DNA from: JAGSPQ01 sp038206395
Lineage (GTDB): Bacteria > Myxococcota > Myxococcia > Myxococcales > Myxococcaceae
DNA: 64,000 nucleotides
Direction of reading: 5' to 3'
Assembly (NCBI GenBank): GCA_038206395.1
Contig: JBBRAX010000027.1
Coordinates: forward strand, 30,482-94,481
Position numbers and translations under genes: made by a program. The notes beneath the pieces are model-generated. The model worked only from the letters and a program-made list of their open reading frames with translations, was not told where the DNA came from and made no database searches. Below, one piece after another: positions 35,860 to 44,344 of this stretch. The first letter of the stretch is position 1. Each line of letters opens with the position of its first letter.

Positions 35860-36594
35860 ATGGCTGTCACGACCTCTAATCTCGAAGCGAAGGCCCGCGA
35901 AGGCTCAGGCAAGGGCTTTGCCCGCCGCACCCGCCTGGAAGGCCAGATTCCGGCCATCGTCTATGGCAAGCACCTGAAGGCGCCGATCTCGATCTCGGTC
36001 GACCCGGCCGCGGTGAAGACGGCGATCAACACCCCTCGCAAGCTCAACACCCTGATCACGCTGAAGATCGGCGCCACCTCGCACACCGTGATGTTGAAGG
36101 ACTACCAGCAGGATCCGGTGACCCGCGCGCTGCTTCACGCGGACTTCATCGACGTGCGCGAGACCGACCAGGTGCGCGTGAACGTGCCCCTCGTGCTGGT
36201 CGGCAAGGCCGTCGGCGTCGCTGAAGGCGGCATTCTCTCGCAGCAGCGCCGCGAGATCGAAGTGTTCGCGCTGCCCAGCGCGATCCCCGAGAAGATCGAA
36301 GTCGACGTCACCGCGCTGAAGGTCGCGCAGGCGATGCACATCAACGACGTGCAGATGCCCGCGGGCGTCACCATCAAGTCGCACGTGAACTACACGGTCG
36401 CGATCGTCGCCATCCCCGAGGCCGAAGTGGTTGCGGTCGCGGCAGCGGTGGTTCCGGGCGCGGAAGGCGCGGCGGCTCCGGCGGCAGGCGCGGCGGCGGC
36501 GGCGGCTCCGGCGGCAGACGGCAAGGCGGCTCCGGCGGCGGCGGGCGGCAAGGCGGCCCCGGCTGCAGCAGCGGCGGCTCCGAAGAAGAAGTAG
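35860..36594 (+). CDS. rplY: 50S ribosomal protein L25/CTC with Ala-rich tail
   Basis: The product has 244 residues of the long L25/TL5/CTC form that binds 5S rRNA. The N-terminal domain is recognised by EGSGKGFARRTRLEGQIPAI and VYGKH, and the C-terminal domain by QDPVTRALLHADFIDVRETD and GVAEGGILSQQRREIEVFAL. The last 45 residues are almost only Ala, Pro, Gly and Lys, built from GC-rich short repeats, and end in PKKK. The ATG at 35860 is preceded by GGAG, and starting there removes a long non-family N-terminus. A strong terminator follows it. Confidence 0.96.
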   Translation: MAVTTSNLEAKAREGSGKGFARRTRLEGQIPAIVYGKHLKAPISISVDPAAVKTAINTPRKLNTLITLKIGATSHTVMLKDYQQDPVTRALLHADFIDVRETDQVRVNVPLVLVGKAVGVAEGGILSQQRREIEVFALPSAIPEKIEVDVTALKVAQAMHINDVQMPAGVTIKSHVNYTVAIVAIPEAEVVAVAAAVVPGAEGAAAPAAGAAAAAAPAADGKAAPAAAGGKAAPAAAAAAPKKK

Positions 36595-36623
36595 TCGTTC
36601 TTCGTTTCGATACAGCTTTCGAG

Positions 36624-36663
36624 AACCGCGGGCTGCCAGATTGGGGCCCGCGGTTTTCTTTTG
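36624..36663 (+). terminator. intrinsic terminator after rplY
   Basis: AACCGCGGGC (36624-36633) pairs with GCCCGCGGTT (36646-36655) over 10 bp around a 12-nt loop and is followed by TTCTTTTG. It is positioned 30 nt after the rplY stop. Confidence 0.85.
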
Positions 36664-36688
36664 CGGCACACCTTCCAGGAGCCCTTTC

Positions 36689-37264
36689 GTGAAGATCATC
36701 TGTGGCCTCGGCAACCCCGGGCGCGAGTACGAACGGCACCGCCACAACATCGGATTCCTCGTGCTCGACGCGCTGGCGGCGAAGTGGAAGGCGCCCATCA
36801 CCGGCAACAAGTTCGACGCCTTCCTTTCGACTGCGTCTTTCGCCGGCGACAAGGTGCTGCTGATGCAGCCGCAGACCTTCATGAACCTGTCGGGCACTTC
36901 CGTCGGGGCGGCGACGCGGTTCTACAAGGTGGGCGTCACCGACGTGCTCGTGGTGCACGATGAGCTCGATCTGCCCTTCCCGCGGCAGCAACTGAAGCTG
37001 GGCGGCGGCAGCGGCGGGCACAACGGGCTCAAGAGCATCGCCGAGTCGTGGGGCGAGCAGGACTACGGGCGCCTGCGGTTTGGCATCGGGCGGCCGCGCG
37101 AGCCCGGCCCCGATCGCGTGGTCGGGCACGTGCTCTCGAATTTTTCGACCGAAGAACAGCCGCTGCTGGCCGCGGCGATTTCCCAGGCCGTAGAAGGGTG
37201 CGAATCGTGGGCGCGGCTCGGAATGCAGAAGGCGATGAATGGCTTCAACCGCAAGGCCGTTTGA
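36689..37264 (+). CDS. pth: peptidyl-tRNA hydrolase
   Basis: A 191-residue esterase that recycles peptidyl-tRNA. The N-terminal signature IICGLGNPGREYERHRHNIG includes the catalytic His. MQPQTFMNLSG carries the substrate-binding Asn, VVHDELDLPF the essential Asp, and GGGSGGHNGLKSI the conserved glycine loop. The GTG at 36689 is chosen because AGGAG lies 7 nt upstream and the family N-terminus starts there; the frame upstream would overlap rplY. It follows rplY as in many bacteria, although a terminator sits between them. Confidence 0.96.
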   Translation: MKIICGLGNPGREYERHRHNIGFLVLDALAAKWKAPITGNKFDAFLSTASFAGDKVLLMQPQTFMNLSGTSVGAATRFYKVGVTDVLVVHDELDLPFPRQQLKLGGGSGGHNGLKSIAESWGEQDYGRLRFGIGRPREPGPDRVVGHVLSNFSTEEQPLLAAAISQAVEGCESWARLGMQKAMNGFNRKAV

Positions 37265-37370
37265 CCGCGAGGGCTGGCGCGGTTAATTGCTTGCCGCTCG
37301 CACCAAAGAAGCCGCAGGCAGCCGACCCGCGGAAACCTTTTCCCCAAGTCATGCCGGCAGAGGAAGTGCC

Positions 37371-39212
37371 TTGAACAAGAAGAACGCCCTGAAAGTCGAC
37401 GACGACGCGCTCGCGGGAATCACGCGAGCGCCCCTGCCCGGCTCGAGCAAGGTCTACGCGCTGGGCAGAATGCACCCGTCGCTGCGGGTGCCCTTTCGCG
37501 AGATCAAGCTGTCGCCGACGCACCACCACAGCGGCCGGGAGGAACAGAACCCTTCGGTCGTCGTCTACGACACGTCGGGGCCGTTCACCGACCCCACCGC
37601 CACCATCGATCTGCGAGCGGGCCTCGAGCCGATGCGCGAGAGCTGGGTGAACGGCCGCGGTGATGTCGAGCAGCTGACGCAGCTGACCAGCGAGTACGGC
37701 CGCGCGCGCCTCGCCGACACGCGGCTCAACGCGCTGCGCTTCCACACCCGCCACCAGCCGTACCGCGCGAAGTCGGGCAGCGTGACGCAGATGACGTACG
37801 CCCGGCGGGGCGAGGTGACGCCCGAGATGGAGTACGTCGCGATTCGCGAGAACGCGCGCCGCGAGGCGCTGTACGGCCACCAGCACCCGGGCGAGGCCTT
37901 CGGGGCGAGCATCCCCAAAGAGATCACGCCGCAGTTCGTGCGCGACGAGATCGCCCGCGGCCGCGCGATCATCCCCGCCAACATCAACCACCTCGAGCTC
38001 GAGCCGATGATCATCGGCCGCAACTTCCTGGTGAAGATCAACGCCAACCTCGGCAACTCGGCCGTCACCTCGTCCATCGAAGAAGAGGTCGAGAAGATGG
38101 TGTGGGCGACGCGCTGGGGCGCCGACACGGTGATGGACTTGTCGACGGGGGCCAACATCCACGAGACGCGCGAGTGGATCCTTCGCAACAGCCCTGTGCC
38201 CATCGGCACGGTGCCGATCTACCAGGCCCTGGAAAAGGTCGGCGGCAAGGCCGAAGACCTCACCTGGGAGCTCTACCGCGACACGCTGATCGAGCAGTGC
38301 GAGCAGGGCGTCGACTACTTCACCATTCACGCGGGGCTGCGGCTCGCCTACGTGCCCCTGACGGCGAAGCGGCTCACCGGCATCGTCTCGCGCGGGGGCA
38401 GCATCCTCGCCAAGTGGTGCCTCGCGCACCACCAGGAGAACTTCCTCTACACGCGCTTCGAAGAGATCTGCGAGATCATGAAGGCGTACGACGTCAGCTT
38501 CTCGTTGGGCGATGGCCTGCGGCCCGGCTCGATTCACGACGCCAATGACGAGGCGCAGTTCGCCGAGCTCAAGACGCTGGGCGAGCTCACGCAGGTCGCT
38601 TGGAAGCACGAGGTACAGACGATGATCGAAGGTCCGGGCCACGTGCCGATGCACATGATCAAGGAGAACATGGTCAAGCAGCTGGCCGACTGCGACGAGG
38701 CGCCCTTCTACACACTGGGGCCGCTGACGACGGACATCGCTCCGGGCTACGACCACTTCACCAGCGGCATCGGGGCCGCGATGATCGGTTGGTTCGGCAC
38801 CGCGATGCTCTGCTACGTGACGCCGAAAGAGCACCTCGGCCTGCCCAACCGCGACGACGTGAAGGAAGGGGTGATCACCTACAAGATCGCCGCCCATGCC
38901 GCGGATCTGGCGAAGGGCCACCCGGGGGCGCAGCAGCGCGACAACGCGATGAGCAAGGCGCGCTTCGAGTTCCGCTGGGAAGATCAGTTCAACCTCGCGC
39001 TGGACCCTGAACGCGCGCGCGCCTTCCACGACGAGACGCTGCCGGCCGAGGGCGCGAAGACGGCGCACTTCTGCTCGATGTGCGGCCCACACTTCTGCTC
39101 GATGAAGATCACCGAAGAGATTCGCGCTGCCGCGGCCGAAGGCATGGCCGAGAAGTCGAAGGAATTCCTTCAGGCAGGCGCCGAGCTCTACCACCCGGAG
39201 AAAGCAGGCTGA
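37371..39212 (+). CDS. thiC: phosphomethylpyrimidine synthase (ThiC)
   Basis: A 613-residue radical-SAM enzyme that converts AIR to HMP-P, the pyrimidine moiety of thiamine. The family motifs include VYDTSGPFTDP, VTQMTYARRGEVTPEMEYVA, RGRAIIPANINHLELEPMII, MIEGPGHVPMHMIKENM and the C-terminal [4Fe-4S] motif CSMCGPHFCSM. The TTG at 37371 is the likely start, with GAGGAAG just upstream; no in-frame ATG lies near. The 106-nt leader shows no convincing THI-box (TPP riboswitch) sequence. No other thiamine gene is in the window. Confidence 0.96.
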   Translation: MNKKNALKVDDDALAGITRAPLPGSSKVYALGRMHPSLRVPFREIKLSPTHHHSGREEQNPSVVVYDTSGPFTDPTATIDLRAGLEPMRESWVNGRGDVEQLTQLTSEYGRARLADTRLNALRFHTRHQPYRAKSGSVTQMTYARRGEVTPEMEYVAIRENARREALYGHQHPGEAFGASIPKEITPQFVRDEIARGRAIIPANINHLELEPMIIGRNFLVKINANLGNSAVTSSIEEEVEKMVWATRWGADTVMDLSTGANIHETREWILRNSPVPIGTVPIYQALEKVGGKAEDLTWELYRDTLIEQCEQGVDYFTIHAGLRLAYVPLTAKRLTGIVSRGGSILAKWCLAHHQENFLYTRFEEICEIMKAYDVSFSLGDGLRPGSIHDANDEAQFAELKTLGELTQVAWKHEVQTMIEGPGHVPMHMIKENMVKQLADCDEAPFYTLGPLTTDIAPGYDHFTSGIGAAMIGWFGTAMLCYVTPKEHLGLPNRDDVKEGVITYKIAAHAADLAKGHPGAQQRDNAMSKARFEFRWEDQFNLALDPERARAFHDETLPAEGAKTAHFCSMCGPHFCSMKITEEIRAAAAEGMAEKSKEFLQAGAELYHPEKAG

Positions 39213-39592
39213 GCCCCGCCGAGTTCGAGATCGTCGCCCATCGGGCCGAACGGATCCTCGAGGTCCGTTACCCGGCGAAGCCGACGGCTGAAAGCTACGC
39301 CCGGTACGAGGCGGCGGTGCGCGTGGCGATCGGGGCGTGGGCCGGCGAGTGGGACTGCCTGGTCGACCAACGGGCCTTGACGCTGATGCCCCCTGAGCTG
39401 CCTCCGAAGATCGCCGTGTTGAACGTCTGGGCCCGCGGCAAGGGGATGCGCCGCACCGCGCGGGTGGTGAAAGACAGCGCGGTCGCCGAGCTGCAGGTGA
39501 ACCGGATCCTTCGCGACAGCGGCACCGCGCAGGTCGGCTCGATCTACAAGACGCGCGAAGAAGCCTGGGCCACGCTCAGAGCACCTTCGTGA
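39209..39592 (+). CDS. small STAS-like protein
   Basis: The product has about 127 residues. The pattern of an N-terminal strand (EIVAHRAERILEVRYPAKP), a helix with YARYEAAVRVAIG, a central WDCLVDQRALTL and a final helix YKTREEAWATL resembles STAS/SpoIIAA-like proteins, but the match is weak. The start is uncertain. A CTG at 39209 overlaps the thiC stop as CTGA and has GGAG 7 nt upstream, which fits coupled translation; no ATG or GTG gives a complete domain. Its last 17 nt overlap the opposite-strand gene. Confidence 0.55.
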   Translation: MSPAEFEIVAHRAERILEVRYPAKPTAESYARYEAAVRVAIGAWAGEWDCLVDQRALTLMPPELPPKIAVLNVWARGKGMRRTARVVKDSAVAELQVNRILRDSGTAQVGSIYKTREEAWATLRAPS

Positions 39593-39956
39593 CGACCTGA
39601 AAGCGTTCGGGGTCGGTGGTGAAGCCGTGGTTCAGCGCCCGATCGATCACCGCCTGCACGTTGGTGTAGCCGATCAGCACCTCGAAGCCCTGGGCCCGGC
39701 TCTCTTCGATGATCGCCGCCACGACCAGGTCGAGCCCGCAGGTTCGCTGCTCGCGCGGCAGCACCGGGTTGGCCGAGAGGTTCTCGATCCACGCCATCTT
39801 CGAGTCGGTCTTGTACAAAAAGCCCATCGCCACGCCGTCGACCACGAAGCCGGTGGGCGGCAGGAAGGGCAGCGCCAGCGGCGTCATCTGGTACCAGCGC
39901 GTCCACGCACAGAACGCGTCGTAGTGCAGCGTGGGGTCGAAGCGCTGAACCTGCAT
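39576..39956 (-). CDS. small acetyltransferase-like protein
   Basis: The product has 126 residues. The layout (YDAFCAWTRWYQMTPL, GFVVDGVAMGFLYKTDS, AWIENLSANPVLPREQR, then DLVVAAIIEESRAQGFEVLI) resembles compact GNAT-fold proteins such as those encoded by phages. The usual acetyl-CoA loop RxxGxG/A appears as REQRTCG. The substrate is unknown. It diverges from the next gene by 35 nt. Confidence 0.5.
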   Translation of the reverse strand: MQVQRFDPTLHYDAFCAWTRWYQMTPLALPFLPPTGFVVDGVAMGFLYKTDSKMAWIENLSANPVLPREQRTCGLDLVVAAIIEESRAQGFEVLIGYTNVQAVIDRALNHGFTTDPERFQVVTKVL

Positions 39957-39991
39957 GGACTCGCCTCCTGGTGCGAAGTACCTTCGTTCGA

Positions 39992-40402
39992 ATGACCGAC
40001 GATAAGGGCACCAAGGACCCGCTCGAGATCAAGAAGAAGATCCTCGCCGACCCCAACACCGCCAAGATCGCCGCCACTCTGGGGCAGGACCTTCAGGAGT
40101 ACGTCGAGGGTGTCCTGCACTTCGTGATGAACCCCGACGAGAAGCCCGAGCTGGTGGTCGTCACCGACGAAGTCGCGAAGGAACGCTTCGGGCTGACCCT
40201 GCCCAAAGAGGCCGAGATCCTGGCCAAGTTCAACGCCGAGTACGAGATGGCGACCATCGCCGACAAGACAGATTTTACGGACCCCAAGGCGAAGCCGCTG
40301 GCCATCTCGACCCCCGAAAAGCCGTCGACCGAACAGAAGGTCGACTCCAAGCTGCAGGAAGAACTGAAGAAAAGCATGCGCGGCAAGGGCGGCGGGGTGT
40401 GA
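39992..40402 (+). CDS. hypothetical protein
   Basis: A 136-residue charged protein without signal peptide or membrane helix. It starts with Lys/Asp-rich MTDDKGTKDPLEIKKKI, has a central region ELVVVTDEVAKERFGLTLP, and ends with a Lys/Gly-rich tail. No family is recognised. The ATG at 39992 is preferred over an in-frame ATG at 39971 that is close to the divergent gene. Its codon use matches the surrounding genes. Confidence 0.6.
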   Translation: MTDDKGTKDPLEIKKKILADPNTAKIAATLGQDLQEYVEGVLHFVMNPDEKPELVVVTDEVAKERFGLTLPKEAEILAKFNAEYEMATIADKTDFTDPKAKPLAISTPEKPSTEQKVDSKLQEELKKSMRGKGGGV

Positions 40403-40490
40403 ACTGGCAGGCAACTTTCGCGGCTGTGAGCCCGACAATCTATTTACGTTTCACCCTGATTAAATCCTCATTTCGCGGTCCGGAGCTTCC

Positions 40491-40967
40491 ATGGGCGGAG
40501 TACTGAAGAAGATTGGTGGTGCAGTTCTCAACATTGCCAAGACGGTGCTCAAGAGCCCGGTTCTCAGCTTCGCCGCCTCGTTCATTCCGGTCGTCGGCCC
40601 CTTCATCGGCATGGCCGCCAAGGTCTACCAGGGCTACGAGGCGCTCAAGAAGGGCGACCTCCTCGGCGCCGCGACGGGCATGCTGGGCGGCACGGGCCTC
40701 GGTGGCGCGCTGAACAAGACGCTCTCGGGCGTGATGGGCAAAGTCTCCGGTTGGATTGGGCCCGCGGGCATGAACTTCGCCAGCAGCATCATGAAGAACA
40801 TGGGCGGCAACTCGAACGACATCCTCAAGATCGCAGGCATGGCGGCAGACGCGCTGAAGTCGAACCAGCAGGCCGATACTCAGAAGCAGGCCGACATCCA
40901 GACGATGGTTCAGCACAACGCGACCCGCCTTTCGCAGTACGCCCAGGCGCAGGCCTACCTCGGCTAA
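40491..40967 (+). CDS. small Gly/Ala-rich hydrophobic protein
   Basis: A 158-residue protein without a Sec signal. The first 110 residues consist of Gly- and Ala-rich amphipathic helices (PVLSFAASFIPVVGPFIGMA, GMLGGTGLGGALN) with GxxxG-like spacing. The last 45 are Gln/Asp-rich and polar (QQADTQKQADIQTMVQHNAT). No family is recognised. The composition suggests a membrane-inserting or self-assembling protein, but this is inference. It is followed directly by a strong hairpin terminator. Confidence 0.6.
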   Translation: MGGVLKKIGGAVLNIAKTVLKSPVLSFAASFIPVVGPFIGMAAKVYQGYEALKKGDLLGAATGMLGGTGLGGALNKTLSGVMGKVSGWIGPAGMNFASSIMKNMGGNSNDILKIAGMAADALKSNQQADTQKQADIQTMVQHNATRLSQYAQAQAYLG

Positions 40968-41006
40968 CCCAGCTTTCCCCTCGGTGTTCGTCGTTCCGCA
41001 AACAAG

Positions 41007-41035
41007 CAGGCCTGGTCTTCGGACCGGGCCTGTTT
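41007..41035. terminator. bidirectional hairpin terminator
   Basis: CAGGCCTGGTC pairs with GACCGGGCCTG (11 bp, one G-T) around a TTCG tetraloop and is followed by TTT. It lies between two convergent genes, 39 nt after the plus-strand stop and directly after the minus-strand stop. Confidence 0.8.
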
Positions 41036-41652
41036 CATTTGAAGTCGTCGATCGGCGCCTCGGGCTGGGGCTTCGGTGGGGTGGGCTTCTCACCCAGCCC
41101 GAAGGCGCCCTTCAGCACCCGGTGCAGCCGCACCGCCGTCTCTTCTTCGGCCAACGGGATGTTGGCGACCATCACCTCGCGCAGCACCTCGACGCTGACC
41201 GCCGACATCACGAAGTCCACCGTCACCGCGAGCTGGCCATTTCCCTGCGTCACCAGCGCGCAGTCGCGCACGCCGTCGAAGTGAACCACCAACGTGCGGG
41301 GCTGGCTTCTGATCGGCGTCGAGAAGTCGAGCCGCAGGCTGGTGGTGCCGAAGTTCAAGATGAAGCGCCGCTGCCTTCGCGCCCGCTGATCGAGCTGGGC
41401 GGCCGTGAAGAAGGCGGCGGCGGTCAGCAGCGACAAGCCCGCCAGCGTCTCAGTGGAGGTACGGGTGAACAGGGCTCCCAGGGCGCCGAGGCCAAACGCG
41501 ATGCCCGAGACCAGCACGGCCATGAACGTCAGCCCGCGGGGCGTCCGGTCGGCCTCGCCGATCAACATCGACGGCTCATAGCGCAGGGCCACGTCGCCCA
41601 CCCGCGACGGCGCGGGGTTCTGCGCCAGCGCCTCTTCGAACCGCCCCGGCAT
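41035..41652 (-). CDS. hypothetical membrane protein
   Basis: The product has 205 residues. Two adjacent hydrophobic helices near residues 42-80 (FMAVLVSGIAFGLGALGALF; TLAGLSLLTAAAFFTAAQ) are followed by a basic loop (QRARRQRRF). A soluble region with beta strands comes next (LVVHFDGVRDCALVTQGNG), then a Pro-rich tail. This is typical of small inner-membrane proteins of unknown function. The ATG at 41652 keeps it clear of the divergent TPR/CNB gene, which starts 69 nt away. Confidence 0.6.
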   Translation of the reverse strand: MPGRFEEALAQNPAPSRVGDVALRYEPSMLIGEADRTPRGLTFMAVLVSGIAFGLGALGALFTRTSTETLAGLSLLTAAAFFTAAQLDQRARRQRRFILNFGTTSLRLDFSTPIRSQPRTLVVHFDGVRDCALVTQGNGQLAVTVDFVMSAVSVEVLREVMVANIPLAEEETAVRLHRVLKGAFGLGEKPTPPKPQPEAPIDDFK

Positions 41653-41721
41653 GGGGCCCCTTACACCACGAAGCCCTGTGGTAGACCCGCCCGCCGAAAC
41701 GCCCCCTTTGAAGGAGCAGCC

Positions 41722-42978
41722 GTGGCGGAATATTCGTCTGATTTTGATTTCGTCGAAGATGCGTCGGGGGGGAAGTTCGTCCCGGTGGGCGGGCCGCTGC
41801 AGCAGCTGCGCCGTTTGCTCGCCCGGGCCGACATCACTGGAGCCGTGAGCGTCTACGAAGAGTCGGGCGGCGCGGCGCGGCAGGGGCTGCTGGACGAGGC
41901 GGCGATCGCGTCTTTCGAGACGAAGAAGTCGATCGCGTTGATGTTCCGGCGGGCGCGCGACTTCGCGGCGGCCGGCAAGGTCTACGAGCACGCAAAGCTC
42001 GAGCACGACGCGGCCGGCAACTACGAGCAGGCGGGTGACTTCCTCGCGGCGGGCAATGCGTTTCGCCGCGGCGGCGAGCTGCTGAAGGCGGCCGCCTGTC
42101 TCGAGCGCGGCGGCAAGGCGACCGAGGCGATCGCGCTCTACCGCAGCGCCCAAGCGAACGAGGCACTGGCCGAGTGCCTGGCGCGGCAGAAGCGGTTCGA
42201 CGAGGCGGCGGCGATCTTCCGCACGGTGGGCAACGCGCACGCCGAGGTCGAGGTGCTTCGCGCGGCGATCGAGAGCAAGCAGGGCGGCAGCACCGCGGCG
42301 CGCCGGCTCGCCGAGCTGATGGTGCAGTACGGCCACCCGCAGCGGGCGGCCCAGCTGTTGTTGGACACCGCGCGCAGCGTGCCCGAGGGCAAGCAGGATC
42401 CCGGGCTGCTGATCGAGCTGGCGCAGATGCTCGACCTCTGCGGCAACGGCACGGCGGCCGAGAAGGTGCGGCAGAAGATTGTGGGGCTGGTCGCCAAGCC
42501 TGTCTTGCGGCCGCAGCAGACGGTGGGGCCAGCGAAGAACGCGGGCCCCGACGGCTACGGCTTCTTGAAGGCGCTGCCGATGTTCGCCGAGCTGACGATG
42601 GGCGACATGAAGGCCCTGTACCGCAGCTGCACGGAAGCGACCTTCAAGCCGGGCGATGACTTGATTCAAATCGGCCTGCCGGGCGCGGGGCTGTTCGTGA
42701 TCGTCGACGGCCTGGTCGAGGTGTACGGCGGCCCCGACGCGAGCTCGCGGCTGCTGAACACGATGGGCGCCGGCGCATACGTCGGGGAAATTTCGCTGGT
42801 GCGCGACGAGCCGACATCGGCGCGGGTGACCGCGCGCACGGCGGTGAAGGCGCTGTTCGTCTCGCGCAACTCCTTCGCCGAGTACGTCTACAACAACACT
42901 GCGGCCGCGCTCTGTATCTACCGCCTCTTCACCTTAAACCTGGCCGAACGGGTTCGGGCGCTCAGCGCCGCGAGGTAA
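41722..42978 (+). CDS. TPR protein with C-terminal cyclic-nucleotide-binding domain
   Basis: The product has 418 residues. About 270 residues of helical TPR-type repeats (AAGKVYEHAKLEHDAAGNYE, AIALYRSAQANEALAECLAR) are followed by a CNB domain at about 285-405 (FKPGDDLIQIGLPGAGLFVI, YVGEISLVRDEPTSARV). The phosphate-binding cassette keeps GE and a Ser-Ala-Arg, but the Arg is displaced from the usual PRxA position. The GTG at 41722 has AAGGAG 8 nt upstream. It is the first gene of a five-gene run with a second CNB protein and a nucleotide cyclase, so it may respond to that cyclase's product. Confidence 0.83.
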   Translation: MAEYSSDFDFVEDASGGKFVPVGGPLQQLRRLLARADITGAVSVYEESGGAARQGLLDEAAIASFETKKSIALMFRRARDFAAAGKVYEHAKLEHDAAGNYEQAGDFLAAGNAFRRGGELLKAAACLERGGKATEAIALYRSAQANEALAECLARQKRFDEAAAIFRTVGNAHAEVEVLRAAIESKQGGSTAARRLAELMVQYGHPQRAAQLLLDTARSVPEGKQDPGLLIELAQMLDLCGNGTAAEKVRQKIVGLVAKPVLRPQQTVGPAKNAGPDGYGFLKALPMFAELTMGDMKALYRSCTEATFKPGDDLIQIGLPGAGLFVIVDGLVEVYGGPDASSRLLNTMGAGAYVGEISLVRDEPTSARVTARTAVKALFVSRNSFAEYVYNNTAAALCIYRLFTLNLAERVRALSAAR

Positions 42979-42984
42979 ATCGAC

Positions 42985-44331
42985 ATGTCCGACGCAGCCC
43001 GGCTTCACAAAGACAAAGGCACCCAGCTGCTGGCGCGCGGAAAGCTGCCGGCCGCGCTGGAAGAGTTCAAGAAGGTCGTCAGCTCGGTTCCCGGCGATCT
43101 CGTCGCGCGGCAGAAGGTGGCCGAAATTCTGGCGCGGCTCGGCAAGAAGCAGGAAGCGGTCGCCCAATACGCGCAGGTCGTCACCCGCTATGCCGACCAG
43201 GGCCAGTTCTTCAAGGCGACGGCGCTGTGCAAGGTGATCCTCTCGCTGGATCCGGCGCACGTGGCGACGCAGCAGTCGCTGGCGAAGCTCTACGCGGGGC
43301 GCCGGCCGGCCGAGACGCCGCAGGTCGCAGACATTCCTCCGCCGCCGCCCAGCGCGCCGTTGGTGCGGGGTTCGTTGCTGGAAGAAGCGGGGCCGCCTCC
43401 GCCGCCCGAGAGGTCTGAGTTCGAGCTCGAGATCGACATCCCCATCGAGCTCGAGCAGATCCCCGTCGAGGCCGAGCCGCCGAAGCCGAGCGTCACCCTT
43501 CCCGTCATCCCCCTGTTCTCTGACCTGAGCCGCGACGAGTTCGTGCACGTGCTGAACGTGGTCGAGCCGCGCGCCTACTACGACGGCGAAGCGATCGTGG
43601 TCGAGGGCGAGTCGGGTCAAGCGATGTACGCGATCGCCGAAGGCAACGTCGACGTGGTGCGCACGGTCGATGGGCAGCCCGCGAAGAAGGTGGCGCAGCT
43701 GCACGAAGGCGACTTCTTCGGCGAGATGGCGCTGCTGTCGGACTCCCCGCGGCTGGCGACCGTGATCGCGAACGGGCAGGTGATCGTGCTCGAGTTCGCG
43801 CGCGCCAACCTCGAGGCGCTGACCACCCTGCACCCGAAGGTCGGTGAGGCGATCGATCGCTTCTACCGCGACCGCCTGCTGGCGAACCTGCTGCGGTCGA
43901 GCCCGCTGCTGCACCCGCTGGACGATGCCCAGAAGCAGAAGCTGGCGACGAGTTTCCGCACCCGCCTGTATTCCAGCGGCGACACGATCATCGAAGAGGG
44001 CCAGCCGGGCGAGTCGGTGTTCCTGCTGCTGCGCGGGTCCTGCCAGGTGATGCACCGCGACATCGCGCGGGCGATGGTGCGCTACCCGAACCTTCGCGAG
44101 GGCGATTCCTTCGGGGAAATCTCGGTGGTGCTGAACCAGCCAGCGACGGCGACGGTCGAGGCCGCGGGGCCAGTGGTCGTACTGTGGCTACCCGCCGACG
44201 TCTTCCGTTCTCAGGTGGTGAGCCACCCCGCGGTGAAGCCGATGGTGATGGGCCTCATCCAGGAGCGTCTGCAGCGAACCCACGATCTCGTCTCTCGACA
44301 GCAGACCGCTGCCACCGACCTTCGGGTATAA
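42985..44331 (+). CDS. TPR protein with two cyclic-nucleotide-binding domains
   Basis: The product has 448 residues. TPR repeats (about 1-110) and a Pro-rich acidic linker are followed by CNB1 (about 175-290, GDFFGEMALLSDSPRLATV) and CNB2 (about 305-425, GDSFGEISVVLNQPATATV). CNB1 has the Arg that usually contacts the cyclic phosphate. In CNB2 that position is Ala, so CNB2 may not bind nucleotide or may bind something else. No membrane or DNA-binding part is visible. It begins 6 nt after the previous gene and ends next to the cyclase gene. Confidence 0.85.
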   Translation: MSDAARLHKDKGTQLLARGKLPAALEEFKKVVSSVPGDLVARQKVAEILARLGKKQEAVAQYAQVVTRYADQGQFFKATALCKVILSLDPAHVATQQSLAKLYAGRRPAETPQVADIPPPPPSAPLVRGSLLEEAGPPPPPERSEFELEIDIPIELEQIPVEAEPPKPSVTLPVIPLFSDLSRDEFVHVLNVVEPRAYYDGEAIVVEGESGQAMYAIAEGNVDVVRTVDGQPAKKVAQLHEGDFFGEMALLSDSPRLATVIANGQVIVLEFARANLEALTTLHPKVGEAIDRFYRDRLLANLLRSSPLLHPLDDAQKQKLATSFRTRLYSSGDTIIEEGQPGESVFLLLRGSCQVMHRDIARAMVRYPNLREGDSFGEISVVLNQPATATVEAAGPVVVLWLPADVFRSQVVSHPAVKPMVMGLIQERLQRTHDLVSRQQTAATDLRV

Positions 44332-44344
44332 CTTGTCGCCACCG

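Noticed and set aside
37351..37374. Seven-codon leader ORF (MPAEEVP) overlapping the thiC start as TTGA
   Set aside because: It has no ribosome-binding site of its own, and the sequence is explained by the thiC ribosome-binding region.
39576..39956. Prophage remnant because of the phage-like small acetyltransferase fold
   Set aside because: No other phage gene, integrase or attachment site lies nearby.
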